From Diphasiastrum complanatum (Eukaryota > Streptophyta > Lycopodiopsida > Lycopodiales > Lycopodiaceae), in contig CM055113.1 in assembly GCA_029204225.1 (NCBI GenBank), positions 7,781,852 through 7,841,851 on the forward strand: a stretch of DNA of 60,000 nucleotides, written 5' to 3'. The notes beneath the pieces are model-generated. The model was given only the letters and a program-made list of their open reading frames with translations. It searched no databases and was not told the origin of the DNA. Made by a program: the position numbers and the translations under genes. Of this stretch, positions 49,401-59,930 are shown in pieces; position 1 is the stretch's first letter, and each line of letters opens with the position of its first letter.

Positions 49401-52191
49401 TACTATTCTGTTGTATTTTTTGCTTGAGGACTTTTTTTGTAGTATGATATTCTAACTTGCTTCATGTCGCTGTAGCTACTCTGATTGCTTCTTGAAGTTT
49501 CACAAAATACTTATCTGCAAAAGCTACTCTTGAATCAACTGAATCATATAAAATTTGTAACAGGGATCACATGGTTTCATGACTACTCATAGATGGCGGT
49601 CATTAGTTGGGGCTTTTGTGAATATTGAGGCATCGGGAGCAAGTGGTCCTGGTAAGCTGTTGTAGGGCTAATTCTGCTAGTTTGTTCTGCTTTTGAATTT
49701 TGGAGCTCTTTTTGTAGTAGATTGACAGAAGACAAAATTATCAAAAGTTGGAAAAAATCTTGTTTAATCTTTCGACTTGCATTGCATTTGCTTTCTAAGA
49801 TATTGCCTTGCATAGCATGCATACTCCGTTTATGGAAGGAGCAAGACATGCGCATGAAAAGGTGCCTCAACAGTGTTTGGAAGTACCCCTCTTTTAAACA
49901 TTATATTGGAGGAGAAAATACTTGAAAGTGAATGATTAGCATGTTGATACCAGCACTGCTGTAGCTTTCACTTTAAATTGGTCCTGGCCAGCTTACATCT
50001 TTCTCCAAATGTGAAGTTTTTGAAGCTTCAACTGCCCAAGGACAGTATCACCTTTTGTTGATAAGCACTTCTCATGCTACAATATGGATTCATTCCTTAC
50101 TGCTTCACCTCAAATCTGCGAGTTATATTGACATTAGAAATAGATGGGTAGCTTTTATTACAGTTCATCTAATTCCCCATGTCTGCCTATTCCCTTTCAT
50201 GAGTCTTCAGCTGTGACGTTGGGTTTTTTCTAAACTTAAGAGTCACAGGGTTCACGTTTTGTGATTGTGCTCTTGATGCCTTCGTTCTCCATGTTGTCAC
50301 GGTTTTCAATTAATTTTCTTGGAAATTATGTCTGGCAACAGATTTTGTCGTGCAGTCAGGGCCAGGTGCTTGGCCTGCTCAAATTTATGCTGAATCAGCT
50401 ATCATTCCAATGGCAAACTGTGCCGCGCAGGTTAGTGCTCAAGTCTTTGAAACACTTCTTCTACACAGGCATTGATACAGTTCTTTATCGACTTTCCATC
50501 TATATGCGGCTATCATTTCTAACTTTATGAATTGTACATTGTGCATTATTTCTTCCTTCGTCATGAGCTTATGACAGTTCAAGGCTCTAGTGGCTTAGCA
50601 AAGGATCCCACTAGAAACGGATCTAGCTGATGTGCTGCTTTTGGCATGAAAAGGCTTCAAAATGTATCATATTCGTCATGTTCTTCACTTGCTGCAATAG
50701 TTTCTGAACATCCTTCTATTGTTCATAATGCTAAATGCATTTTGAGATCAAGGCAATGGTCTTCCTAGGAGTCATGGGTGCTGTAACTGCTGTCAATTAT
50801 TTCCACAATTCATATGTCATGTATAAGTCAGTATCATTCGGTTGCTTTGTTGCCTTTTGCCTGTTTTGAAGCGGTGCTCCCTGAAAAACTTGCTCAGTTA
50901 AGCGTTTCCCAAGAGCTTGAATGGCACCACACCTGTGCTTTCTCCAAATCTAGCCAGAATCGTCATATGGTGTAGTTATGTACAGATGTTCAAAATAAGA
51001 GTAAACTGTGGAAAGACCACACATCACAGAACAATTTTTACTTTTCTACTGGCTATTCGTTTACAGCAGAAAGTTTGCATAATTTCTGCCACTAGAAGTG
51101 CTGCTCTCCCATGTTTGACCCCTGAATTTTTTCCTGTGTTCCTGAACTGTGGTGCTGAAATTCTACAAACAATTGTAATCTTTTATCAGCTCTCGCTCGT
51201 CTACTAATGAAGGCTATCATAGAGAGATAAGAAGCTCGTCCAGCCATGTAGAGAAACTGACGGCCATGGCAGGCATTTTCTGTTCAAGATTCAAAACTGA
51301 ATCGGTCATCATTCTTCAGGGTCATAATATCAACCTGAAGGATTTTCTTTGATTTGTCTTGTTGAACTTTCAGGATAATAAGGAGGTTACATAGTCTGTG
51401 TAAGTAGGATGCTCTGATATAAAGATTGTCTAATCTTGATTATAAGTTTCCATAGGTTGATGTTGAAGCTGCTGAATTCTTCACTCTTGTATAGGGGAAG
51501 GATTTATCTGCTAATAGAAGATTGAAAGTAGATATAGTTTTTTGTTGCACTCACCAGTCAAGTATCAATTATCTTTCTCTGTTGTGTGTAGAGGTTTTTA
51601 TTTTATTTTCTAGCTTAACAATTTAGCAGAAAAGGACTTTTTACACGTCTGAGTTATCATATTGTGAAGTAGCAACGTGAGTTGAATCGATGTAAAACTT
51701 TTTCACAGTAGGTTACAAAAGTTGAGCTTTACTGTCACAGTTTCGGATGACCAACTTTTTTTGCAGGATGTTTTCCCTTTTATTCCCGGAGATACTGATT
51801 ATCGAATCTTTTCTCAAGATTTTGGTGACATTCCTGGGTTGGATATCTTATTCCTTCTTGATGGCTATGTATACCACACGCCCTATGACAGGCCTGAACG
51901 TATCTCGTAAGTTGAAAACTTAGAACTACCACTAGAGTATTTTAAGCTGCATGGAAATGGGACTGAAACTTGGATAATGTGAGATATGTCGTCGTATGTT
52001 TTGGTTCTAATTCAGGAAAGGTCTGCAGGCATGGAAGTTTGCAAGCAAGAGGAGAAAATCTGCTTGCATTACTCAAAGGCTTTACAAGCTCATGTGAGCT
52101 AAAAAATGCAGCAGAAAGATCCAAAATTTCGAAGATTGACAAGTTTGGTGATGGGAAACCATTCTTCTTTGACTTTTTAGGCTTGTTCATG
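32126..52191 (+). CDS. ER-type M28 metallopeptidase, ERMP1-like (N-terminal half)
   Basis: Membrane-anchored zinc aminopeptidase-like protein of family M28. Nine exons with GT/AG borders keep one frame: 32126-32425, 40128-40213, 41606-41707, 42545-42693, 42943-43043, 49564-49651, 50342-50430, 51767-51906, 52029-52191. They give 406 residues. The start MLRRRSVNQGSEETI is the first Met before a signal anchor at residues 38-60. Metal and catalytic residues fit M28: His195 and Asp197 (GHFDG), Asp207, Glu241-Glu242 (NGAEE), Glu268 (VNIEAS) and His342 (YHTPYD). The last exon seen ends in FFFDFLGLFM, where plant and animal ERMP1 proteins begin the multi-membrane C-terminal region (usual length near 870). 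Those exons must lie beyond 60 kb or be lost. Introns 1 (7.7 kb) and 5 (6.5 kb) hold transposons; intron 8 is empty. Confidence 0.9.
32667..33148. mobile_element. Palindrome-array element with GTTAGCTAAC words
   Basis: Ends are TACAGGTTAGC and GCTAACCTGTA, an 11-bp perfect inverted pair. Between them lie ten or more variants of GTTAGCTAAC and GTTAGTGCTAAC plus a purine-rich central segment. The design resembles the CATAG-ended elements, with a different terminus and palindrome. It sits in intron 1 of the metallopeptidase. No ORF. Confidence 0.7.
33821..33980. mobile_element. About 160-bp foldback element, GGAATGCATTCC family
   Basis: Begins CATAGTGACCAGGGGACATG and ends GCGTTCCCTGGTCAC, so GTGACCAGGG is inverted at the ends. 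Inside are GGGAATGCG, GGGAACGTGC, GGGAATGCATTCCCAAGG and similar words. Nearly the whole element is half-palindromes. Intron 1 of the metallopeptidase. Confidence 0.75.
34130..34275 (-). pseudogene. LINE reverse transcriptase fragment
   Basis: A minus-strand frame encodes IIHLIHKGGDPMRPNNYRNI, which matches the block NLIHPIHKGGDPMKADNYRT of the LINE at 54.6-57.2 kb. Only about 40 residues are recognisable. Confidence 0.7.
34890..35132. repeat. Dense ACACGTGT / GACACATGTC palindrome array
   Basis: About eleven copies of CACGTG or CACATG words within 240 bases, many as GACACGTGT or ACACGTGTCC. They lie in an otherwise unique stretch in intron 1 of the metallopeptidase. The motif is the plant G-box core, but the density and palindromy resemble the transposon end arrays elsewhere in the window. 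Confidence 0.75.
35885..35956 (-). mobile_element. Diverged palindrome-array element end, GAACGCGTT type
   Basis: Read inward on the minus strand it starts CAAAGTTGCAGTCCGCGTTT, then CGGAACGCGTTACGCGATCC and GTCCCGAAACGC. The terminus is one base from the CATAGTTGCAG of the GAATCGCGATTC family, while the palindromes are of the GGAACGCG type. A T tract and CATATTGGC word precede it, as in the relatives. Confidence 0.5.
36476..37561 (-). pseudogene. Degenerate LINE reverse transcriptase
   Basis: Minus-strand frames in order: FPSSPCTNIIHPIHKSGDPM (near 37450), then HYSTTDHILILRSIIEQAKH and VDFKKAFDSVPRHLFIQRLR (37343-37020), then ILLYADDVALVSPTREGLQR (near 36900-36840), then MSKTKVLVFNTSRAFMQHQE (36808-36476). 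These are RT blocks of the same family as the LINE at 54.6 kb, with YADD as the catalytic box. Frameshifts and deletions make it inactive. It lies in intron 1 of the metallopeptidase, antisense to it. Confidence 0.88.
38030..38995 (-). pseudogene. hAT transposon remnant 3, C-terminal part
   Basis: On the minus strand from about 38990: SWWDKYGSDCPRLQKLVVRI, LSQDWTAVACEKN, an in-frame TAG where Trp is expected, SVFSLIHTKRRNRLNVAQLD and RMVYVHANLWLLKKL. This is the same C-terminal region as in hAT copies 1 and 2 but more diverged. Downstream are short exon-like pieces and an acidic tail (DEEPLEDEDDTETSEDEAGS) preceded by basic RHRRRGG. The BED finger and core are absent. Inside intron 1 of the metallopeptidase. 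Confidence 0.78.
39105..39460. repeat. (CA)n and two (GA)n microsatellites
   Basis: (CA)n near 39107-39122, (GA)n at about 39137-39200 and again at 39392-39454, separated by unique sequence. Located in intron 1 of the metallopeptidase. Confidence 0.9.
40449..40612 (+). repeat. 83-bp tandem duplication in metallopeptidase intron 2
   Basis: TACTAGATTTTGGGCCCCAA starts at 40449 and again at 40532. The two copies differ at few positions, so the event is fairly recent. Confidence 0.9.
41935..42020 (+). mobile_element. tRNA-derived SINE-like fragment
   Basis: GGGGTGAGTTGGTGAGAGC resembles a Pol III A box, and GGTCAGGAGTTTGACTCC, about 30 bases on, a degenerate B box. No defined 3' end. Lies in intron 3 of the metallopeptidase. 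Confidence 0.45.
43259..48625 (-). mobile_element. Degenerate Ty1/Copia retrotransposon
   Basis: Minus-strand order is standard Copia. A 5' LTR-like end finishes at 48406 (AGCTAGGTCTTGCAATTTATCA, split here for length), followed by a primer site TGGTATCAAAGG near iMet type. Then gag (SIVLNGLSFNYQDYLMSTFG, 47218-47009) with zinc knuckle CNYCGKYGHFTFEC near 46858-46900; GAG-pre-integrase (RYGHLSCQSL and CEACALGKQQ, 46390-46250); integrase (45943-45707); and RT (TWELAKLPKGKQPIGCKWVY; DVHQMDVKSAFLNGQPNEVY; VVVVLYADDLLIIGSKKKLI; 45126-44327). The 3' LTR-like end (43395-43259) shares TCCATAGCTAGGTCTTG and TTTATCA with the 5' copy. Many frameshifts and stops. It lies antisense in intron 5 of the metallopeptidase, and a LINE has inserted into its 3' LTR. 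The outer edge at 48625 is approximate. Confidence 0.85.
43401..44100 (-). mobile_element. 5'-truncated LINE inserted in the Copia 3' LTR
   Basis: The minus strand encodes GVKPNFYRLHFLETNVLGSP and ILGQLRVSSHQLEIETSRF, matching GVKTEFYRAHFLSRD and MGQFRVSSHQLAVEIGRY of the 54.6-kb LINE. It then runs through GGCATGGAAAAGACGTTAAT and AATAAAGC into (TTTC)n and (TC)n. The (GA)n at 43407-43462 on the plus strand is therefore the tail of this LINE, not an independent microsatellite. Confidence 0.85.
48626..49560. other. Rest of metallopeptidase intron 5
   Basis: No repeat or coding feature recognised between the Copia element and exon 6. Confidence 0.55.
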
Positions 52192-53099
52192 GTGAGAAAT
52201 GTAGCAAGACTGTTGCAGCAAATGTTTGACACACAGACTTTTTTGTATGTTCAAGGTCTATATGCTGTCTCTGACTATCTTGCCTATAAACTGTTGTTAC
52301 ATGCAATGACCAAAATGCCTAGTGACTCTTCCGTCCTGGAGTCATCATCGTATCTGCATAAAATCTTGAGACCCATTCAACTTTGAGTGTCCTATATGCT
52401 GCTCATAAAAAAATTGTTAGATGGGTCATTGATGGAGAGTGCCATTTCCATCCCTAAAGAAGGCTTGTTTATTCTGCATGCACTTCAGTTGCCATTCTGA
52501 TTGATCTTCTATTAACACCTTTCAGAAGGGTCACTTGACTTTGACATCTGATACAATGTGTCAGAATGTGTTCTATCATTGCTCGTTGAGTTACACAGTA
52601 GCTGAAGACCTTGGGGCTTATGCAACTAGAATGACATAGAATAGTTCTTCTCTTTTGAGTTGTAATTTGCCGTGTAGGGAGCTGTAATTTACTGTGTTTC
52701 TTTTGCATTGATTCAAGTTTCTTGCATTTCTTGATACAAACATTGATTATATTAGCACCCCAAGTTCCTCCATCTTCCATCATTATTGCCTTGTAACCAC
52801 ATCAAAAGTCATGGAGTCCACTTATTAATAAAGAGTTCAAGTGTCTATGAGTCTTCAACAACAACGTATCTAGCAACCATCAAGAGGTTGGCAATTACAA
52901 ACAACTGTCATCATATATGAGAAATATGCAAAATACTAACTTGAGGTGACTTGGAGGTTAAAATAAATGTTTGAACAAAGTCAAAGCGTGGCCCTCACAC
53001 GTGGAACCAGCAAGGAAGTGGTCGAGTTGATGCCATATTATAGTTGAATCTTAAGGGCCAACTAGTGATACAAGTAGATCATATGATGACTTCCAGGGA

Positions 53100-54537
53100 C
53101 ATCATTGAGAAGAACCGCTTGAGTCACAAGCCACCTTCCTCACCACCTGTCTCCACACTGCTGCTACTTTCGCTTTCCCCTCTAAACCTCATAAACACAA
53201 ACCAGTGCATCCACAATCATTTCGACCTTTCCATCCACCATGGTATGACGCGGAATGCCGATCCCTTCACCACTCTGTCACACATGCTCATTTCCACGCC
53301 CGCCATCTCCTCCGCTCCTCACGGCAATTGTACAATCGTACACTCCGTCGCAAATAACATGCCTATGATGACTCTGAAGGTAACCGTCTTGTGAACCTCC
53401 TTCTCAGCTCCTCCTCTGGTGCCTTTTGGCGTGAGTTTATCCCTCGTGCCCCCTCTACTGGACGATTTACATATCTGGACTGACTATGCTACCCAGCTTT
53501 ACACCATACCCACTGATACACCCATCTCCATCTCTCCTCGACCTTCAGACTTTACCTTTTTCACCCCTGACCTGGTTCGGGCAGCAATCAAAAAGCTGAA
53601 AACCCATCGCACGAGGGACATTGAAGACTTTGAATTTGAGCTATTGATTCACGCCTCCGATACCCTTGCCCCTACCTTATCCACTCGCCTTAACCATGCC
53701 GTTGTTGAGGGCTTCCCATCCTCTTGGTGCACCAACATCATACATCCTATCCATAAAAATGGTGACCCCATGGTACCTGGTAATTACCGCACTATTATGA
53801 TTGGACATGTTCTCGCGAAGCTATTTGGCACCATCCTTGAGACAGGTAGATTCCAGGGTACACCACGAGAGGATAGACTATGCCTGCTATGTCCCCTTCA
53901 TGAGATAGAGTCCGAGGAGCATTTCATCTTCAGATGCCCCATATATTATGAGATTAGAGGGAGATATCACTGTCTATACCGTGACATGCCTACTACACTT
54001 AGAGCATTGATTGGCTATGAGGACTCTCGTTGCGCACTTATGCTACGAGAGATGGTCTTGCTGCGCTAGGATATGTACCAGTCAGTTGACTAGCCACATC
54101 CTAGCTCTCAGGCTCAGATTACATCCTTCTTCACCAGGAGACGGACATGGTCTGATGACGATGACGATGACATACCACCTCACCGATGTCAGAGACAGTG
54201 TATCACTCATAGTCATGCTGCAGTTCGCACTTCACGCCATGTTACGAGAGCACATAGTTTTCACCCTCCTAGACGACGTCAGCGACGGTCCATGTTACCT
54301 CATGTTGCAGCTCGTATCACATCTTTCTTCAGCAGCAGCACTACATGATATTACTCTACTCCTGGCAGCTATATGGACAGTTGGCAATTGATAGTTTATA
54401 GTTATGTTGTTCATTTCTCTTTTATGCATAGTTTTTTCTTGGAGACGTTTATATACGCTCCCACGGTTTTCACATACTTGACATGTATTCCATTTGGTCT
54501 TATATGCCTTTTGGCATGGAAAAGACATTAATAAAGC

Positions 54538-54573
<36 letters not shown>
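53100..54573 (+). pseudogene. LINE C with the reverse-transcriptase core deleted
   Basis: Frames encode the linker and N-terminal RT region (PSDFTFFTPDLVRAAIKKLK, SSWCTNIIHPIHKNGDPMVP, YRTIMIGHVLAKLFG). At about 53845 this jumps in frame to the C-terminal zinc-knuckle region (LCLLCPLHEIESEEHFIFRC, 53880-53945) and a stop at 54067. The RT catalytic segment with YADD is absent, yet the frame is kept from 53419 to 54067. The 3' end has AATAAAGC and a (CT)n tail at 54541-54573. Confidence 0.88.
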
Positions 54574-54576
<3 letters not shown>

Positions 54577-57245
54577 GAGGATGTCATATCTGTTGCTTGG
54601 GTGGGTAAGCTCCAACCCACCATAGTGTTTCTGCGATTCAAGGATGCTTTGCTTTGTCAAAAGGTTTTGCGTAAAAGAGGCTGTCTGAAGGGGTCTACTA
54701 TTTTTATGGATGAAGACTTGACGCCCATTCAATGGACTGAGAGAAAGAAAATCCTCGCATATGCTAAGGCCAATGGTTTCCGGACTCTCTTCCGAGATGG
54801 ACGCCCTACACGCGTACTTCTGATATATTCTCCCCAGCCATAGTAGAAGAGGCCATTGACCGATTAAATCTACATAAGGCCAAAGATATTGATGATCTAG
54901 AAGCTGAACTTTTGAAGCAAGCTGCTGACATTCTCTCACCCTTCCTCTCTTTCCTCTTTAACCGCTCTATCACATCTGGTTTCCCCTCTCCTTGGTCCAC
55001 AAACCTTATCCATCCTATCCATAAAGGCGGTGATCCCATGAAAGCAGACAACTATCGTACCATCATAATCAGCCACCTCTTTGCCAAGGTTTATGGTTCT
55101 ATTCTTCAGTCAGAGATCAGTACAGATATGGATACCTGAGCATTGCATGCCATAGGTCAGGCAGGTTTCAGACCAGGATATACTACATCAGATCATATTT
55201 TCACCTTGAGATCCATGATTGAGGAGGCTAAGGCCAGGAGAGAGCGTGTATACTGCTGCTTTGTGGATTTCCGCAAGGCCTTTGACTCTGTGCCTCGACA
55301 TCAACTGATACAGAGACTTCGGGACCGTGGCCTCCAGGAGGATATCATACAGGCAGTTGTGGCATTGTACAGACGAGTTATTGGTCGTATCCGAGTATCA
55401 GGAGTTGTATCACCAGAGATAGAGAGTACCATTGGGGTTAAGCAGGGATGTCCTCTCTCTCCTACACTCTTTGGTTTATATATAGACGAGCTTGAGTAGG
55501 TTATACAGACAAAGGGAGGTGAGGGATGCACATTGGGTGACCCCGTTATCGCTATCCTATTATATGCTGATGATGTGGTTTTGTTTTCGAGGACGAGAGA
55601 AGGTTTGCAGCGGCATCTTGACGCGCTTCACTCTTTTTGTACCGTGGGGATTATTAGTGAATGTGGCCAAAATCAAAGTTATGGTATTTAACACCTCCAG
55701 ATCCTTCGTGATGCGACAGGTGCTTCTATGGGAGGAGTATCCACTTGAGGTAGTTGACTCCTACACATACCTAGGTGTGGTATTTTCTGGTCCCACTTTC
55801 AGCATGCGACAGGTGGCATTTTCCCGGCTACAGAAGGGTTATGCATCGTTGGTAGATTTGGAGAGACTATGTTTCAGCTCACATGTTAGAGATGCGACTA
55901 GTAAGTGTCGACTCTTTGACAATATGGTCGTTCCCTCAGCTCTATACGCATCAGAGACATGGAGTACTGGCTTGACGGCTATCGAGTGGGCGCGCATCTC
56001 ACGGCTTCAGATTCATATGCTCTCTCGGATGATACGGGCTAAGCCCTCTATCCCACATCATATTATATTGGAAGAGTTTGCCGTCCCCCCTATTCAGATA
56101 GAGGCACTGTTCCATATTGTCACATTCATACAGCGCCTGGAGGATCTCCAGGGTAGAGGCACACACTATGCTGCAGCAGCTTTGTCGTCCTCCCAGCACC
56201 TACACTCTGAGGGACACTCCTTTTCGTGGTATTCCCAGGCCTGTCATCTCCTCTCCACATTGAGTATTCACATTACGGATCTACCAGCTGGTACTCATCA
56301 GTATATTAGAGGATACCTATACAGGGCATATCTTCAGAGCACTTGGCAGGATTCATCTGGGGTGAAGACGGAGTTTTATCGGGCACATTTTCTATCTCGG
56401 GATCCTGCTGGGTATCCCATTGTACCCAGATACCTAGTGGATAGTATCTCACACAGACTGCGGATAGTGATGGGTCAATTCCGGGTTTCCTCTCACCAAT
56501 TAGCCGTTGAGATTGGCAGATACAGGGGCATCCCGAGAGACGCGCGGATTTGTAGTATGTGTGACCTACATGATATAGAGGATGAGTTTCATTTTCTCTT
56601 CAGATGCCCAACTTACTATGAGATTCGAGGGAGATACTACTGCTTGTTTCGAGATCATCCACTTGCACTCTCTACCTTGATATCGTATGAGGACTCCAGA
56701 TGTGTTGCGTTGATGATCCGGGAGATGATAGACTTGCGTATGGCGAGTCTTGACGCTGACACCTCCCCCTTGATACAGCTGAGTATACAGGAGTGTCTAT
56801 CCCGCCGGAGACAGAGGCAAGAGAGTAGTGATTCTGATGGAGAGGCTGAGATTCCAGATGCCACCATACATAGACGGCAGAGACAGTGTCGTCGACCAGA
56901 GAGACAGCCAGCCCACAGGCCACAGCCTACAGCTTCACGGCAGCATAGACACCACCGATCATGCACTTGACGATAGAGAGACGCAGCTCGCTCAGAGACA
57001 GTGCCACATCATACTTTACATCATTTTTTTTTTTCACAAGCAGAGAGAAATCTATGATGCTTGACTCTCCTTGTGCCTAGCACTATTTCCTGTTTTACTG
57101 TAATCTTGTTTCTTTTAGGTGGTAGAGCTTTCACGCTCCCACCGGGCATACTTGACATGTACCTTTTTTTCAGTCCTATGTACCTTAGGGTATTCCATGG
57201 ACATTATTAAAGATCTTTCTGTCTTTCTTTCTCTCTCTCTCTCTC
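54574..57245 (+). pseudogene. LINE D, near-complete RT but no endonuclease
   Basis: Starts with an ORF1-like C-terminus (KRGCLKGSTIFMDEDLTP, ANGFRTLFRDGRP, to 54843), then passes directly into the RT lead-in (AIDRLNLHKAKDIDDLEAEL), skipping the endonuclease. RT blocks follow: GFRPGYTTSDHIFTLRSMIE, VDFRKAFDSVPRHQLIQRLR, GVKQGCPLSPTLFGLYIDEL, ILLYADDVVLFSRTREGLQR, and after a one-base shift near 55645 VAKIKVMVFNTSRSF. The C-terminal domain runs to 56970, with CSMCDLHDIEDEFHFLFRC as zinc knuckle. In-frame TGA near 55137 and TAG near 55497. The tail is TTTCTGTCTTTCTTTCTCTC at 57217-57245. Few lesions, so young. The YADD box differs from the FADD typical of plant L1 elements. Confidence 0.92.
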
Positions 57246-59596
57246 AATGAAGATCGTGCTGCTGCTGGCCGCGCCCTCCTCCATCGCTGCAGCCTGCTCA
57301 GCCCTCCTTCATGGCACCTAAGAAGAAGGGGGGTGTCCATACACCCCCCCCCCGCCCCCCCCCCTTCCCCCCACTTTGCTGCTTACATCTCCCCCTCCAT
57401 CGCCGCGATGGAGGAGAAGTCCCCTTCATCATCAATAATGGAGGGGCTGCGACCTTCTTCACCTACAGCGATGGAGATGTCTCCTCCATCGCTGGCAGCC
57501 TAAAACTGTTCTCCCATGAATGCTATGGATGGATACTCTCCTGGAAAAATCAATGTGGCTGCCTGGATCACCTACCTTGATCCCTCACATCTCTGATATC
57601 TCCATTACACCTCCTACCATTTCCGATCACTCACTCTTACACCTCTCACTTGGTCACATAGCCTCATCTTCGAATGTTCCATGCTCCTCTTCAACTCATA
57701 AACGTGTCCCTTTTACCCACTCTGGACTTACAAATTACACCACAACCGTGTCCCAACTGCTTACTAACTTCCCATTCACGACATCAGTTGACTGACAAGC
57801 CACTTTTCTCTCTATATCCCTTTTAACTGTTGCGTCCTCATCTTTCCCCACCAAGACGATACCATCTCATAGATGTGTTCACAACCGATGGTATGATGCA
57901 AAATGCCTCTCTCTTCACAGACATGTGGCATATGCCAGGTTGCACTCCCCTGCAATACTCAAACAATGCCAGAAAGAATACCATAGAACCACCAGAACTA
58001 AGAAGATAGCGAACCTGCGATCACTTTGCCAAAGATTGATCGACTCTTTAGATTCCCCTTCCTCCTCCTTTTTTTGGAAACACTTCGCCCGAAACTCTTC
58101 GACATTAGCCCCCATATCCATTGAATCTTGGATTGAATATGCCACGAAACTATATACCATGGGCTTTCCTCCTACCTTACTCTCACCGAGACCTGCCCAC
58201 TGCTCGCTTTTTACTCCACACATGGGTGAAAACGCCATCAAACATGCCAAACTTCATAAAGCCACTGATTATGACTCTTTAAACGTAGACTTCCTAAAGC
58301 CTTTAGCACACCTTATCTCTCTGTACATTGCTCACGTTTTTAACACTGTTGTAACTTTTGGTTTTCCCACGACATGGTGTACTAATATCCTTCATCCCAT
58401 CCTCAAGGCAGGTGATCCCATGAGTGTAGAAAACTACCGCACCATCATGATTGGTCACACTCTGGCTAAGATTTATGGTTCTATATTCCATATAGTTACT
58501 GGATCTTTTGCTGAGACTGAGGAGTTACACGCTATGGGTCAGGCTGGGTTTAGACCAGGATACTCTACCTTAGATCAAATCTTCATTTTGAGATGCATTA
58601 TTGAGGAGGCTCGACATCGGAAACAGATAGTTTATTGTTACTTTGTGGACTTTCGCAAAGCTTTTGACTCTGTTCCGAGGCATCTCCTTTTCCAGAGGTT
58701 ATCTTCACTTGGCTTTACAGAGGAGACTATTGCTGCGATCATTACTTTATATGAGCGAGTTTTGGCATGCTTCAGAGATGATAGTGGCTGGTCCCCACAG
58801 ATACATTCTACCATTGGAGTGAAGCAGGGATGTCCCTTATCACCCACTCTCTTTGCACTATATATTGATGATCTCAAGCGATTATTCGCAAGGAAGGTGG
58901 AGAGGGCTGTCCTTTAGCGGACATTATTATCCCCATTCTCTTATATGCTGATGATGTGGTTCTTCTCTCATCCTCTGCAGCTGGTTTACAGAGACACCTT
59001 TCTGCTTTAAACACTTTTGTTAGCTTTGGGGATTGACGGCTAACATTAAAAAGACTAAGATTATGGTGTTCAACACTAATAGACAACATATGGGAGATGT
59101 GGTATTCTACCATGATGGGCTACCGATTGAGATCGTGACCTCTTACACCTATTTGGGAGTCCTTTTCTCTGGTCCACTACTCACATTTCGACCAACAGCC
59201 CTCACCAGGCTCCGTAAGGGGCATACTGCTCTTGTTCATATGGAGAGATTCCTTTTCACATACTATGTGCAGGACCCTGCTACCAGATGCTTACTATTTT
59301 CTGCTACTGTCTCCCCAGTTGTTTTATACTCTGCTGAGACTTGGTGCCCTGATTTATCATGCGATACATGGAGGGATCTCACTCATATCCAGATTCTCAT
59401 GCTCTGCAGGATGATTCGGGCTAAGCCCTCGGTGCCACAAGCATTCTTGGTATAGCAGTGTCTCAGCCCTTCTTCAGACTTGGGGGTTATCTGCACTTGA
59501 TCTTTTGAGCGAGACCCATGCTTATATCAGACAACAGATTTACTGGAGCTACATGTTGGAATATCAATCCACACTCTAGAGAGAACTATCAAACAT

Positions 59597-59671
59597 GGCC
59601 AATAGCTCAGTGGTAGAGCATCCCATCTGGTATGAGGGAGGTCCTGGGCTCGAATCCTAGTCTGTCCATCC
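59597..59671 (+). promoter_or_regulatory. tRNA-like Pol III promoter domain in the 5' LTR
   Basis: TAGCTCAGTGG fits the A box exactly, and GGGCTCGAATCC differs from the B-box consensus at one base. The T arm pairs (CTGGG with CCTAG around a seven-base loop). The anticodon loop is too long for a functional tRNA. Confidence 0.8.
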
Positions 59672-59856
59672 CTATTATGATTTATGGATTTCTAACATGG
59701 TATCAGAGCCAAGTTAGACCTAACAGTTCATGGTGTCAAAGCCATGGTTAGGTGGCCCAAGTTGTGGGGCAGGTGACAGCTAGGACCCCAACCAAGTGTG
59801 GCTTGAGGGGGGGTGTTGGAATATCAATCCACACTCTAGAGAGAACTATCAAACAG

Positions 59857-59930
59857 GGCGAAAGCTCAGTGGTAGAGCATCCCATCCGGTACGAGGGAGG
59901 TCCTGGGTTCGAATCCTAGTCTGTCCATCC
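59857..59930 (+). promoter_or_regulatory. tRNA-like Pol III promoter domain in the 3' LTR
   Basis: A box AAGCTCAGTGG and a consensus B box GGTTCGAATCC. GGGCGAA at the start can pair six of seven with TCTGTCC after the T arm, as an acceptor stem. The D stem GCTC/GAGC is present. The anticodon stem-loop has 11 loop bases (ATCCGGTACGA), so the fold is tRNA-like but not a decoding tRNA. Confidence 0.82.

Noticed and set aside
52192-52383. Read-through of metallopeptidase exon 9 to the stop at 52384
   Set aside because: A GTGAG donor follows LGLFM exactly where homologues continue with membrane segments, and the read-through residues do not resemble them.
59597-59930. Functional tRNA genes
   Set aside because: A and B boxes are good, but the anticodon loop is 11 bases and both copies sit inside LTRs of a retrotransposon.
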